Part shown: positions 25,065 to 35,900 of the stretch, piece by piece
Numbering within the stretch: the stretch's first letter is position 1
Layout: every line of letters starts with the position of its first letter
From: SAR202 cluster bacterium bin22
GTDB taxonomy: Bacteria > Chloroflexota > Dehalococcoidia > Lucifugimonadales > UBA3495
Reading direction: 5' to 3'
NCBI GenBank assembly: GCA_002238505.1
Contig: MPMM01000017.1
Location: 1-64,000, forward strand
Length of the DNA stretch: 64,000 nt
Notes under the pieces: model-generated
Seen by the model: only the letters and a program-made list of their open reading frames with translations
What the model was told of the DNA's origin: nothing
Database searches by the model: none
Made by a program: the position numbers and the translations under genes

Positions 25065-25608
25065 CCCCCCTGGTACTACTGGATCCCTTCATCGAACCAA
25101 CCGGAAGGCACCACGCTCCATCGTTGGGTTTCACCCACTCCGAGAACACTCCTACCCGGCTGACCTGCAGGAAAAGGTAGCAAAGGAGTCCTCGCCCCAC
25201 TTCCCATCCTAGGTGCGCGGTCCATCCACCGGGCTGACATTCCCCGTTGCGGCCGGTAGCCAGGCTGCACGAAAATTGGGTCTGGCGGTTTTCCACATGT
25301 GGAAAACCCCGAAGCACTGGCTGCCAGGTGGACAACGCCTGCGACTGTCATTGCCAATTACTTGCGGTGGCCCGGCCCTCGGACAGTCGGGCCAGCTCCG
25401 GAGCCTTCCGCCATGGAGAAGAGGCTGAAGGCCCGGTTCGCGATGGCTTCCTGTGGCCGCTGCCGGGGCGGGCATTAATGACCGGCGGCGGAGACCATCG
25501 GCCCCAGGCCCCTCAGGCTGCCAGTGTACCATCCAGCGCCGTCAGCGGAAGTATGGGTGCTGCAGCCCGCCGCTTGACCTTGGCGCTACAAGACGTGGAG
25601 GACTTCTG
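25065..25608. other. Intergenic with one long palindrome
   Basis: No gene supported. The notable feature is the perfect palindrome at 25287-25308. Confidence 0.4.
25287..25308. repeat. 22-bp perfect palindrome
   Basis: GGTTTTCCACATGTGGAAAA then CC. The arms contain TTTTCCACA, one base from the DnaA-box consensus, in inverted orientation. It could be a dimeric repressor operator or a paired DnaA-like site. Confidence 0.5.
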
Positions 25609-25878
25609 ATGCCAAAAGTACACGTGCACACCCCCGAGCTGCTCAACTGGTTAGGGGAGGGCAAGGCTTCGGTGATCGAGAAGATCGAAGGGACGGAGCT
25701 CGAGGAGCTCTTCAACGATGCCACCAGGGCTTTTGCCTGCCTTGCAGCGGCGCTGAGCCAGCTGCAGCTGGAAGACGAACTGGCCCACAACCAGGCCTTC
25801 AACAACCTGGGCGACGTCGGCAACCTCCTGAGAGAGACTTACGAAATCTACCAAGCCGATCCACTTTCGGGCAGCTAA
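25609..25878 (+). CDS. Small acidic helical protein
   Basis: 89 residues, with GGAGG seven bases before the ATG. Sequence is helical and acidic (LEELFNDATRAFACLAAALS, LQLEDELAHNQAFNNLGDVG). No motif or family recognised. It stands alone ahead of the secreted FxLYD-type gene. Confidence 0.5.
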   Translation: MPKVHVHTPELLNWLGEGKASVIEKIEGTELEELFNDATRAFACLAAALSQLQLEDELAHNQAFNNLGDVGNLLRETYEIYQADPLSGS

Positions 25879-26052
25879 TTAAATGGGGATTGGAAGTGTT
25901 GTGAGGGGAACAAGCCGGAGCGCTCGACATCAACCGGAGTAGGCCTCCTTGCCAGGGTTGCCGCTTTCAAACAACTCCTGCCGGTGACAAAGTTCTGCGA
26001 CATTTCACCCTTACAGTGAGTCTTGTCAAAGGAATTTCACGAAAGGAGTGGA

Positions 26053-27540
26053 ATGATGATACGCAACAAGAAGATGAAAAAGACCCTGGTGGCCGGACCG
26101 GTCCTAGCGGGCCTGATCGGCGCCGGTGTACTGTTCGGCTTCACGGCTGACACTGGATTCATGGAGGGACGGGACTCCGGCAAAGGCGCAGCGGCAACCC
26201 AGGAGATCTCCGCGCGGGGAGGCGGAGAGACCGGCGGTGAGCATGGCCCCGGCGGCGAAGGCGCTGGCAGAGAGGGCGGCGGATCCGGCGGCGAAGAGGC
26301 CAGCGGCGCCAACCTGGCTCCGGACGCCACCTTCGACGCGGTTCGGGGCGGAGCCCGGCTGGTCTTGAACTACGACGCGGCGGGCAATGCCTTCACCGGA
26401 ACCGCGGAGAACACCACCGCCAACACGCTGACCAACGTCAGGATCGAGGTACACCTGTCCAACGGGACGGAACTCGGGCCCACCACCCCGGTGGACCTGG
26501 CCCCAGGCCAGGTGATGGATGTCAACCTGCCCTCGACGGCGGCCTCCTTCACCGGCTGGGTGGCACACGCCGAGGTGGGCAGCGCTGCCGAGGGAGGCCA
26601 GGCTGCCGGTGGCGGCGGAGAGAGTGGGGCCGGAGAGATTGGTGGTGGCGAGAGCGGGCCGGACGGCCCCGAGGGCGCCGAGGGCGGCGCGGCTGGCAAC
26701 GAAGCAGCCATGGAGGCCGCCATGTCCAGCCCCATCATTCCCCTGGACCAGGCGTGGAACGGAGTCCTGGGCGGGCTGGCCGTCTCCGCCTGGTACGACG
26801 GGGCAACCCAGACAGTCAACTCAACGGTGCAGAACACCACCTCGCAGACCCTGTGCTACGTGCAGGCGGAACCCCACCTGAAGTCGGGAACGCAGACGGT
26901 GGGAGAGCTTGGCCCCGACGTGCTGGGAGACCTGGCCCCGGGACAGCAGGCCATCTCCAGCGTATCGGTCAGCAGTGAGCCCAGCCTGGCGGGAGTAGCC
27001 TTCGATGGCTACGTGGTCCACATGGAAGTCTTTGACTGCGGGGGCCCCGGCCCACAGCCACACACCGGAGGGGTGGGAGCCGAGGGCAGTGGGGTTGAAG
27101 GCCTTGGGGGCGAGGGGCATGGCTCTGGCGGCGAGGGCTCCGGCAGTGAGTCCGGCAGCGAGGGCCCCGAGTCTGGCGGAGGCGGCGAAGAGGGCGGCGC
27201 CAGCATGCTGTCCCCGGACGAGACCTTCGATGCGGTCCGCGGCGGAGCTCGCCTCATCCTGAACTATGACGCGGCTGGCAACGCCTTCACCGGCGCCGTG
27301 ACGAACACCACCGGCAACGCGCTGAGCAACGTGAGAATCGAGGTGCACCTGTCCAATGGAACGGAGCTTGGACCGACCATACCGGTGGACCTGGGACCCG
27401 GCCAGGTATTCGAGGTCAACCTGCCCTCAACCCAGGCGTCCTTCACCGGCTGGGTGGCCCACGCCGAGGTGGGCGGTGGTGAGGGCAGCCAGCCCGGCGG
27501 CGAGCACGGCTCCCGCGGCGAGCGCCGGGGAGGCGGCTAG
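26053..27540 (+). CDS. Secreted FxLYD-type repeat protein
   Basis: 495 residues from ATG 26053, six bases after AAAGGAG. A short basic start (MMIRNKKMKKT) and hydrophobic stretch (LVAGPVLAGLIGAGVLFGF) form a signal peptide or anchor. Three beta-sandwich domains of FxLYD type follow at about 26320-26570, 26740-27025 and 27220-27465. The first and third are nearly identical (FDAVRGGARL, NVRIEVHLSNGTELGP); the middle is diverged. Linkers are Gly/Glu/Ser-rich low-complexity repeats. Likely an extracytoplasmic binding or adhesion protein. Confidence 0.7.
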   Translation: MMIRNKKMKKTLVAGPVLAGLIGAGVLFGFTADTGFMEGRDSGKGAAATQEISARGGGETGGEHGPGGEGAGREGGGSGGEEASGANLAPDATFDAVRGGARLVLNYDAAGNAFTGTAENTTANTLTNVRIEVHLSNGTELGPTTPVDLAPGQVMDVNLPSTAASFTGWVAHAEVGSAAEGGQAAGGGGESGAGEIGGGESGPDGPEGAEGGAAGNEAAMEAAMSSPIIPLDQAWNGVLGGLAVSAWYDGATQTVNSTVQNTTSQTLCYVQAEPHLKSGTQTVGELGPDVLGDLAPGQQAISSVSVSSEPSLAGVAFDGYVVHMEVFDCGGPGPQPHTGGVGAEGSGVEGLGGEGHGSGGEGSGSESGSEGPESGGGGEEGGASMLSPDETFDAVRGGARLILNYDAAGNAFTGAVTNTTGNALSNVRIEVHLSNGTELGPTIPVDLGPGQVFEVNLPSTQASFTGWVAHAEVGGGEGSQPGGEHGSRGERRGGG

Positions 27541-28087
27541 AATCGGCAGGCCCTGCTGAGCAAAGTTGTTGAAACCTGGTGGACTAAGACCTGACCCAAC
27601 AATGGCCTGAAATTGGACGCTGCGCCTGCCAGAGGCGCAGCGTCCAACTCTGGTTTCAAGGGAATGTCGATGACCGGCAAGGCATTGATGGTCCAGGAAG
27701 ACACCAAGACCGCCAGCCGGGTCAGGGTGGACTTCCCAGCGGGCCGTGATTCTGATGGAAGTAGTAGATAACGGGGACAGGGCCCGAGATCTGGCCACTG
27801 GGGAGCGGTTCTGGGACAGCTGGGACCGGCGCATGCAGCGGAGCACCGGCTGGGAAAGCGGCGACTCAGACCCAATCCGGTTCAGGCTGCCCTGCGGGCT
27901 GAAGCCCGTGGAATGGCTTGAACGGGGATCCGATCGGTGTTCCCTGGTGCGAGTCCCGGGCGGAGCCGCCTGGTACTGTTGGGGCGGCGGCGCGGCACTG
28001 ACCGCGTCTCCAGAGATGGCTGACGGAAGTCCCGCGACTGGAATCAACCATTCTTGCAACGGCGCACAACCTGCGTCATGTAAGAGC
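27541..28087. other. Intergenic with terminator
   Basis: Apart from the hairpin at 27613-27647 nothing is secure. Short open frames from 27668 and 27755 lack family features. Confidence 0.4.
27613..27647 (+). terminator. Hairpin after the FxLYD-type gene
   Basis: Perfect 15-bp stem (27613-27627 with 27633-27647), five-base loop, no T run. Confidence 0.65.
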
Positions 28088-28237
28088 CTACGGCTCCGCC
28101 TCCCAGCCCTCCCGGTGCTCACTGTTGTAGCAGCGGAGGCACATCAGGGGCTCACCGGCGGGCACGGTTGCCCGCCGTCCACACTCGCAGGGGCAGGCGA
28201 ATTCTTTCAGTTGTGGCCCCACGTACCTTCTCCGCAT
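28088..28237 (-). CDS. Small zinc-ribbon ORF
   Basis: 49 residues from ATG 28237, preceded by GGAGTG. It contains CPCEC and CLRC separated by 16 residues, a plausible zinc ribbon, and ends EGWEAEP. It overlaps the 3' end of the neighbouring ribbon ORF in another frame by about 30 bases, so the two may be translated in sequence. Confidence 0.5.
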   Translation of the reverse strand: MRRRYVGPQLKEFACPCECGRRATVPAGEPLMCLRCYNSEHREGWEAEP

Positions 28238-28413
28238 CTCTTGCACTCCAGCTGAATCACCCCGTAGAAGACGAAGGCCTTCAGGTGCTCACACCCGTCT
28301 CCGTTCGCGCCGTAGCAGTAATAGGAATCCCCGCACGTCGGGCACTTGTGATGGACGGGGGTAGAGAGGCCGACCGCATCGCTCACCTCCCTCAGCGGAA
28401 CATCCCCACTCAT
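28207..28413 (-). CDS. Small multi-cysteine zinc-binding ORF
   Basis: Up to 68 residues with CPTCG, YYCYG, GCEH and CKRCG, five to six potential metal ligands. The only ATG (28413) lies inside the CRISPR-like repeat and has no ribosome site; GTG 28386 is an alternative. The start of this gene may therefore have been replaced when the repeat arrived. No family recognised. Confidence 0.45.
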   Translation of the reverse strand: MSGDVPLREVSDAVGLSTPVHHKCPTCGDSYYCYGANGDGCEHLKAFVFYGVIQLECKRCGEGTWGHN

Positions 28414-28486
28414 GCGTGGGGCAACTTGAACGGGGTGAACAGGTCCTTGCCCCGGGCCGGAACATCCCCACTCATGCGTGGGGCAA
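28396..28486. CRISPR. Orphan two-repeat CRISPR remnant, type I-E-like
   Basis: Two identical 29-bp repeats (28396-28424, 28458-28486) begin CGGAACATCCCCACTCATGC and contain an inverted CCCCAC...GTGGGG core. They flank one 33-bp spacer. Repeat length, spacer length and the CATCCCC-GGGG core match I-E arrays. No cas gene is present in the window and there is no leader on either side. Confidence 0.7.
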
Positions 28487-29647
28487 GCCTTCCCAACAGA
28501 TGAAGATTATCACAAAACGCCGGTAGGACAATCCCGGCAGAGGCAGGAGCGCCACCCTATGACACAGGTGGAGGAACTTCACACGAGGCTCCCCGAACAG
28601 AGCAGGCCCCGGTGTCAGCGCCGGAGGAAACCGGCGACAACTACCAGGCGCCCCAGGCTCTCCGAACAAACCCCGAGTGGCTCAAACCCAACCTGGCGCT
28701 GACACCGGCTGGCCAGGAACTTTGACCCTTCCGCTGAAGGTCAACTTCCCACCCCCCCTGGCGGCAGCCCCGAGGGTTTCGGTACGGCCGAGACCCTTAT
28801 CCGACCAGAAAATATGACGACTTTCCGCCTCAGGTGAATCAGGTGAATCAGCCTTTGCCGGTTACCGCCAACCTCCCCGCATTCACCCACTCCCGAAACA
28901 AAGCCCCCACTGCCCCTTGGTTCCAATCGCCGTTGCCCTTTCCCCTCCGGTTGGCTGTTGCTGCTCACTGGCTTTTCCTGGCGGGTCCGGCGCGCAGTCC
29001 CGGCGAGTTCGGCCCCCAGTGGGGAGATTTCCATCCTGACGGGGGACGGCGCCAAAGAACACGCAAAGGATACCAAACTAGGCGAACAAGATACACAAAA
29101 GCGATATACAGAGTGCTAAACTTTTTGTACGCTCTTTATATACTCGTATGAAAGAGCATCTTTCCGATTCGCAGAACGGCCGCGTGGAGGGCGTGGATGA
29201 TCTGGCGCAGCACCTCTGTTCACGGTTTCCGCGCATGCGGTTGCCGATGTGCCGTGAGGAAGTTCACGGCGAAGAGCATCCCGCCGCCGGCAGCCCGACA
29301 CCGCCTACATCCTGACTGAGATATGCAACGGCCCAAACTGATACCAAACTCCGGATCTCGCAAGAGTAGAACGATGAGCGATCCACACGTCGAGAAGGTG
29401 GTCCACGAGGTGCTCCGGCGCGCCCAGGCGTCCTGCGGCCGGCCGGCACAAGGCGAGGCCGCCATCCGTTGCGCGGTGGTGGACGGGATACCGCCGTCCC
29501 TGGGCCGGCGCGCCTGGCTGCCCTGGGAACCCCAACCCGGGTTGGCCCTGGGCCGGCACCGACGGAGCGGTAACGCTCTTTTCGACCCTTCCGGCGGCCC
29601 CGCGGTGTTGATCCAGGAACGGCCGTTGGCGCAGCGCCCGGCCTTTT
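28487..29647. other. Long stretch without a supported gene
   Basis: Frames are short and composition varies; an A/T-rich patch lies at 29070-29150. A tandem AGGTGAATC appears near 28833-28850. A short frame from 29374 (MSDPHVEKVVHEVLRRAQA) may be the start of a decayed gene continuing to 29755. Confidence 0.4.
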
Positions 29648-29755
29648 GCCGACCGGCGCGTGGCACGGCTGATCCTGGAGCTCGATGCGCCGAACAACGG
29701 GGAACAGGCTGCGGATGGACTCTACCAATGGCTGGGCAAGGACCGGTGGTGGTGA
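29648..29755 (+). pseudogene. Decayed short ORF, effector-associated-domain-like
   Basis: One frame reads ADRRVARLILELDAPNNGEQ, then AADGLYQWLGKDRWW and a stop. The strand-helix with a LxxWLxxD ending recalls small effector-associated domains of bacterial conflict systems. The upstream part is in other frames. Weak assignment. Confidence 0.25.
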
Positions 29756-29992
29756 GCTGGTTCAGCAACACCGCGGCCCCTGGCCCAGGCCGAGGCGCAC
29801 CGAAAGCGTAACCCGTTGGAGGAGGGTGGTCACCCCGATCATTCCGGCATGGCCGCCGTCCCCAATCCAAATGCGAGACATAGACATCATCAGCAAGCGC
29901 GCGACCCATCCGGCAACTTCCAGGCGATGGATGGCGCCGCGCCAGTTTCAACAAAGCTCGACCAACACGCCACGGCGCGAGAGGAACCCAAA

Positions 29993-32900
29993 ATGAGTAA
30001 GACCATGGCATACCTGCGTATTCGCCCAGCCCCCCCCCCCCCGACTTTGGGGCGGAAAATCACGATGTTAGGGGCCAGATTCCTGCCGCCGGCGGTGTTC
30101 CGGGGCGGTGCGCTGGCTCTGGTCGTCGTCGCCGTGGTCATGACGAGTCTGCTGTGGGCCGGCGGCAGTCCGGCCAGCGCGCAGAGCCCCCAAAAACCCG
30201 CCAAGCCCACCGGGCTGAGCGTTACCACCGAGCAGGGCTCGCTTAACGTATCCCTGGACTGGGACGACACCTCCGGCGCAACGAGCTACAAGGTGCGCTG
30301 GCGGGTGGCAGATAAAGGAAATCCACTTAACGCAGGGATAACCCCCACGTCTTCCGACGCCGACATCACCGTCGCCAAATCCGGCGATTGGGTGGTGCGG
30401 GTGGAGGCGTGCAACGCCGCCGGCTGCGGGGATCCCGTGTCGAAGGGGTTCACCACAATAGCCGCGCAGACCACCGTCCCGTCGCCGGCGCCCACCGGGC
30501 TGACGGTGAGCGCGGGGACCAGTTGGGGTGAGCTGGACGCGAGCTGGACGGCGCCCTCCGGGGTGACGGTCACGGACTACGACCTGCGCTACTACGCCGG
30601 GTCTGCGGATCCGACGGACGAGGCGGACTGGGTCGAGGAAGGGGAGTCCCTCGGCCTGCGGAATCCGGGCACATCGACCTCGGCGACTATCGCCCGCCTG
30701 AGGACGGACACCGTCTACCGGGTGCAGGTGCGCGCGGTGAGCGACGCTGGCGAGGGCGCGTGGTCCGACTCGGCCAGCGCCCGAATCGACAGCACGGCGC
30801 CGGTCCTCCGGAACGCCAGGGTGAGCAGAGACGGGACCAAGCTGACGCTCTACTACGACGACCCGCTGGACTCCGGCAGCGCCCCGGCGCACGGACAGTT
30901 CTCGGTCGCCGTCGCTGGCTCGGAGCGGACGCTCTGGAGCGGAGGCGCCGTCACTGTGTCCGGCACCACGGTGACCATGAACCTGGGCAATCCGGCGGTG
31001 ACGGTCGGCCAGACGGTGGCGGTGAGCTACACGGTGCCCGGCACAAAGCCCATCAAGAACCTGAAGGGCATCAAGGCGCCCGCCATCAGCAGCCTGGCGG
31101 CGATCAACGACCGGAAGCCCGACGGAGCTGCGGCGCAGTCGGATCCGGAAAGGCTGGCAATCGTCTCGACACCGTCCAACGGCACGGACACCTACGGAGC
31201 GGGCGGGGAAATCAAGGTCGAGTTCACATTCGACGAGAACGTGACCGTGGACACCGTCGGGGGCAGGCCGCGCCTCAAGATCAAGCTGCACGCGACCGCA
31301 AACAACAGCGAGAGGTGGGCGTCCTACCGGGGCGGCAGCGGCACGGCGGTGCTGACCTTCTCCTACACGGTGAGGAGCTCGGACTCGTCGAAGGGCGGCA
31401 CCCCCGAAACGGACGCCGGCATCGCGGTGCTCGCGAACTCGCTTAACGAGAACGGTGCATGGATCCTCTCGGCGGCGACGGGCCGGTTCATGAACCTGGC
31501 GCATGCCGGCCTTGACCACGATGCGAACCACAAGGTCGACGGGACGCTGGACGGGAGGGCGCCGAGGTTCAAGAGCGCCGCTGTGGACCAGACCACGATG
31601 ATTATCACCTTCGACGAGAATCTCGACACGAGCTCGGCGCCGGCAGCCGGCCGCTTCTGCGTGGACACCACGGACCCGGACGGCTCTGCGAGATCTTTCT
31701 GCGGCGCCAGTGTGTCGATCCACCCGGTCAGCAAGACCCTGGTGACGGTTACGCTGAGTGAAGGTGTCAGGTCCGCCGAGGCGGCGACAGTGAGCTACAC
31801 GCTAGACGCTACGAACCCTCTGAAGGACGCGGCTGGGAACAAGGTGGCGGCCTTCTCGGGCAAGCGGGTGACCAACTACAGCATTGCGCCGGGCCTGCCC
31901 ACCGGGGTGTGGGCGTCGACGCCGACACTGGGCGGCAGCCTGGACGTGAACTGGACGGCGCCGAGCGAGGGGGCCACCCCCACGGGCTACGAGCTGCGCT
32001 ACTACCAGGGAACCGGGGACCCGCCGGCCGGGCGCGAGGCGGACTGGAAAGAGGATGTGGCCGGCCTGCCGGACCCGGGCGCGGCCGCGACCTCGGCGAC
32101 GATCCAGGGACTCCAGGCGAACACGGCCTACCGGGTACAGGTGCGCGCGAAGACCGCCGCTGAGGGCGGCCCCTGGTCGGACTCAGCCAGCGCGACCACC
32201 GGTTCGCCGTCGGCGACGAACAACCCGCCGCGGGTGCTGCGCAACAATGGCGCCGCGACCGGCAACGTGTGCACGGTCGTGAACCGCAACGGTCCGATAA
32301 AAAAGGAAAACTCAATCAATGCGAGTGACGCCCTCGTTTCCTATCCGAATTTGGTGCCGCATGGCCCAAGGACCGCCGACGGGGAATGGCCGATAGAATG
32401 CGTCGGCGGTTCGGTTGTTGGCAGAGTTGCCCCGGATTTCGACGATGTGGACGGCGACAAGCTGATTCTCTCCGTCGAGCCCGCCCCGATGCCGGACAAC
32501 GTGCGAGTGGATCCCGACTTTAACTTCCTGCTCTGGCAGAATAACGAAACGAACCCCAATGACAATGGTCGCCTGTTCTTTCAGGGCCAGTCCGCGTTCA
32601 GGGCAGTGCCGGCACGGGCCGTGCGAGCGAAGGTGACAGCGACGGACCCGCACGGCGCCTCGGTCAGTAACCGTGTGTATTTCATCATAGCGAAAGTCAA
32701 CAACGACGACGGGGCGCCGAGCCTGCCGGAGGTGGATGACCTGGACGCCTCCACGGTGCAGGCGTTCTCGCATGTCCTGCCGGCGGCGACCGGGGGCGAT
32801 GACTTCGCGAAGGCATTGATTTTCGGAGCAGACCCCCAGTACTACTATGCCATAAGCGGGCTGCCGGAGGGGCTGGCGTTCGACCCGGAGACGCGGAGGA

Positions 32901-35900
32901 TCTTCGGCACGCCGAGCGAGACCGGGGAGTTCACCGTCACCTACATCGCCGACGACCCCGACACGGTGGGGAGCGCCTATCTCAACCCCGAGACCCCGAA
33001 CACGAACGCCCTCAACGACACGGCGAGCCGGACCTTCACGATCAACGTGCGGCCCTACATCGGGCTGGTGCGGGTGACCTCGGCGCCGACCCACGACGCC
33101 AACGGCGACGGCAGGAACGACACCTATGGCGAGGGCGACAAGATCGCAATCGACGTGGAGTTCTTCGAGCCGGTCGAGTTCGACCCAGGCACGGGCACCA
33201 CCGAGACGAACACCGTGCAGCTGGCGCCCGTGCGCGTGGGGCGGGACAGCGACACGTCGGCCGGCGACCTGAAGACGGCGGACCTGACCGACGTGTTGAA
33301 CGGCGGCAAGACGCTGCGCTTCCAGTACACGGTACAGAGCGGGGACAACGACCCGGACGGGGTGTCCATCGGCTCGTTCAGCGGCGCCGATGCAGACAAG
33401 ATGCTGGTCCTGAAGGGCACGGCGACCCTCACCGGGCTGGTCTCGAAGGAGGCCACGAGCCTGAAGAGGGCCGACTACCTCGTAAGGAATGCGGTGGACG
33501 AAAAGGGCCTCCCGTTGAGCTACGTCAACGGGTATCTGACCACCGCAGGTCCCAAGCCGACAGCGGCGCATGTGGACGGCGAGACGCTGACGGTGACCTT
33601 CGACGAGGACCTGGCCGCGCTCAGCGCCGCCGACCTCCAGTCGCTGACGTTCCTCTTTGGCGTGCAGGGCGCGAACGGCACCGGCGGCAACCGCAACGCC
33701 TACCAGCACCCCAGCTCGGTCGCTATGCGGACCGACAATCGCACGCTCGAGCTGACGCTGGGCGTGGCGGCCCGCGCGGGCGAGCAGATCACGCTGAGCT
33801 ACAAGCTGAACAACTACCAGGGGCCGATCGAGGACACCGACGGCAACATGGCGCCGGCGTTCGTGCATCTGATGGTGACCAACAACACCGGCGGGGGCGG
33901 GGCGGAAGGAGCAGCGGGAGCGGCAGGAGCGGCAGGAGCGGGAGCGGCAGCGGAATCGGAAGTGACGCTGGTCAGCAATACCGGGCAGAGCCAGTCTAGC
34001 ACCGGCAACTTCACCAACGACCGCGCCCAGGCGTTCACCACCGGCAGTAACACCGGCGGCTACAGGCTGACGAGCGTGGCGGTCCCGTACTCCGGCACGG
34101 CCCCGACAACCGGTGACGACTACGCCATAAGAATTCAGGATTCGACCTCGAGCAACCTGCCGGGCGCGTCCCTGGGCACGCTTGCATACGGTTCGGTGTC
34201 CGGCCAGACGGTCACTTATACCGCATCGGGAAACGGCATCGACCTCGACGCCGGGACGACGTACTGGGTCGTCCTCGACGCGACCCAGCATGCTCCAAGT
34301 GCGTCAATCACTTTTACGGACTCGAACAACGAGGATTCGGGTGCGGCCGACGGGTGGAGCCTCTCGGATACGCACCTTGGCAGGGGTCGGAATTCCAACA
34401 GCTGGACTACTACCAACCAGTCTTCCTGGCAGATCGCCATCCAAGGCACTGCGCTGACGGCCATCAGTGAAGTCTTGCTGGTCAGCAATACCGGGCATTC
34501 CTACAATTCCCAAGGTTTCTTCACGTACGATATTGCCCAGGCGTTCACCACCGGCAGCAATGCCAAGCTGACCAGCGTGAAGGTCCCTTACCCTACGGCT
34601 CCGCCAGCGAGCTCGCACACGATAAGTATTCATCCTTCGAACTCGAGCAACCGGCCGGGCGCGTCCCTGGGCACGCTTTCATACGGTTCGGTGTCCGTCC
34701 AGACGGTCACTTATACCGCATCGGGAAACGGCATCCCTCTCGACGCCGGGACGACGTATTTCGTGGTCCTCGACACGAGTACCCATCCCAATTATAAAAT
34801 CAATTATACGTCCTCGGACAGCGAGGATTCGGGTTCTGCGGAGGGTTGGAGCCTCGGGAACGGGGTCCTCTATAAGTTAACAGCCGACACCTCCTGGAGC
34901 GATGACACCTCCGACAGCTCCTGGCAGATCGCCATCCTAGGCGTTGCGGTACCCCCGGCAGCAGGGCCGCAGCCGCAGTTGGTGAGAGTGGCCGGGACGA
35001 AGCTGAAGATCGCCTTCGACGTGGCCCTCGACGACACCTCTTCGGTGTCCGGGGAGCATTTCGAGGTCAATTATTCGGACCGGGACGGCAATCAGCGCAC
35101 CATCAAGGGCACGGAGGCGGACGTGGCCATCTCGGAGAAGACGGTGACCGTCACGCTGGACGAGGCGGTGCCCCCGAACGTGACGGCGCAGGTCACCTAC
35201 AAGCCGCCGACGCCGCTCTCCCTCAAGGCCGCCGTGGGCACCGGCCGCGTGGCGGGGTTCATGGGGTTCAAGATCGAGAAGGTGTACGACACCTTCGTTC
35301 CGGAGCTGATGCAGGTCGCGGTCGCGCAGACGGGCAAGAACCCGGACGGGTTCCGGGTGGCGCTCTATTACGACGAGGCGCTGGACACGGACACGGCCTC
35401 GGTGCCGGCAACCACGGACTTCGGCGTGACGCTGGACTGGACCAAGGACAATAACACCGGCTCGACCGAGGCGACCCCCAACGCCGTCGCGGTGGAGGGC
35501 AACACGGTGGTGCTGACGGTGGACCTGGCGAAGGCGCCGGCCGAAGAGGCGGTCGACCGGATCTACACGATGGCGGACGTGTCCTACACCAAGGGCACGA
35601 ACCCGATCCGGGACCCGGCGGGCAACGAGGCGGCGGATGTCGACGAGGACGACGTGGCCGTCGAGGCGGCCGGCACGCCGGCGGTGGCCGCCGCGACGGT
35701 GGCGGTGAAGGGCGATGAAGTTAAGCTGGTCGGCAATTCCACGCAGAGCAACAGTGACACTTCCTCGTTCGCCATCGACCGTGCGCAGGCCTTCACCACC
35801 GGCAGTAATGCCGAAGGCTACAAGCTGACGAAATTGCGGATCCGGTACGTTATCGCGCTCCCGACAGCGGCTTCGCACACGATAAGCATTAATGCTTCGA

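Noticed and set aside
27746-28255. 169-codon frame
   Set aside because: No ribosome site or family feature, and it runs antisense across two zinc-ribbon ORFs.
32312-34291. 659-codon open frame on the minus strand, and a 551-codon one at 30068-31723
   Set aside because: Both are antisense shadows of the giant repeat gene: composition is GC-driven, no family features, and the plus frame has clear domains.
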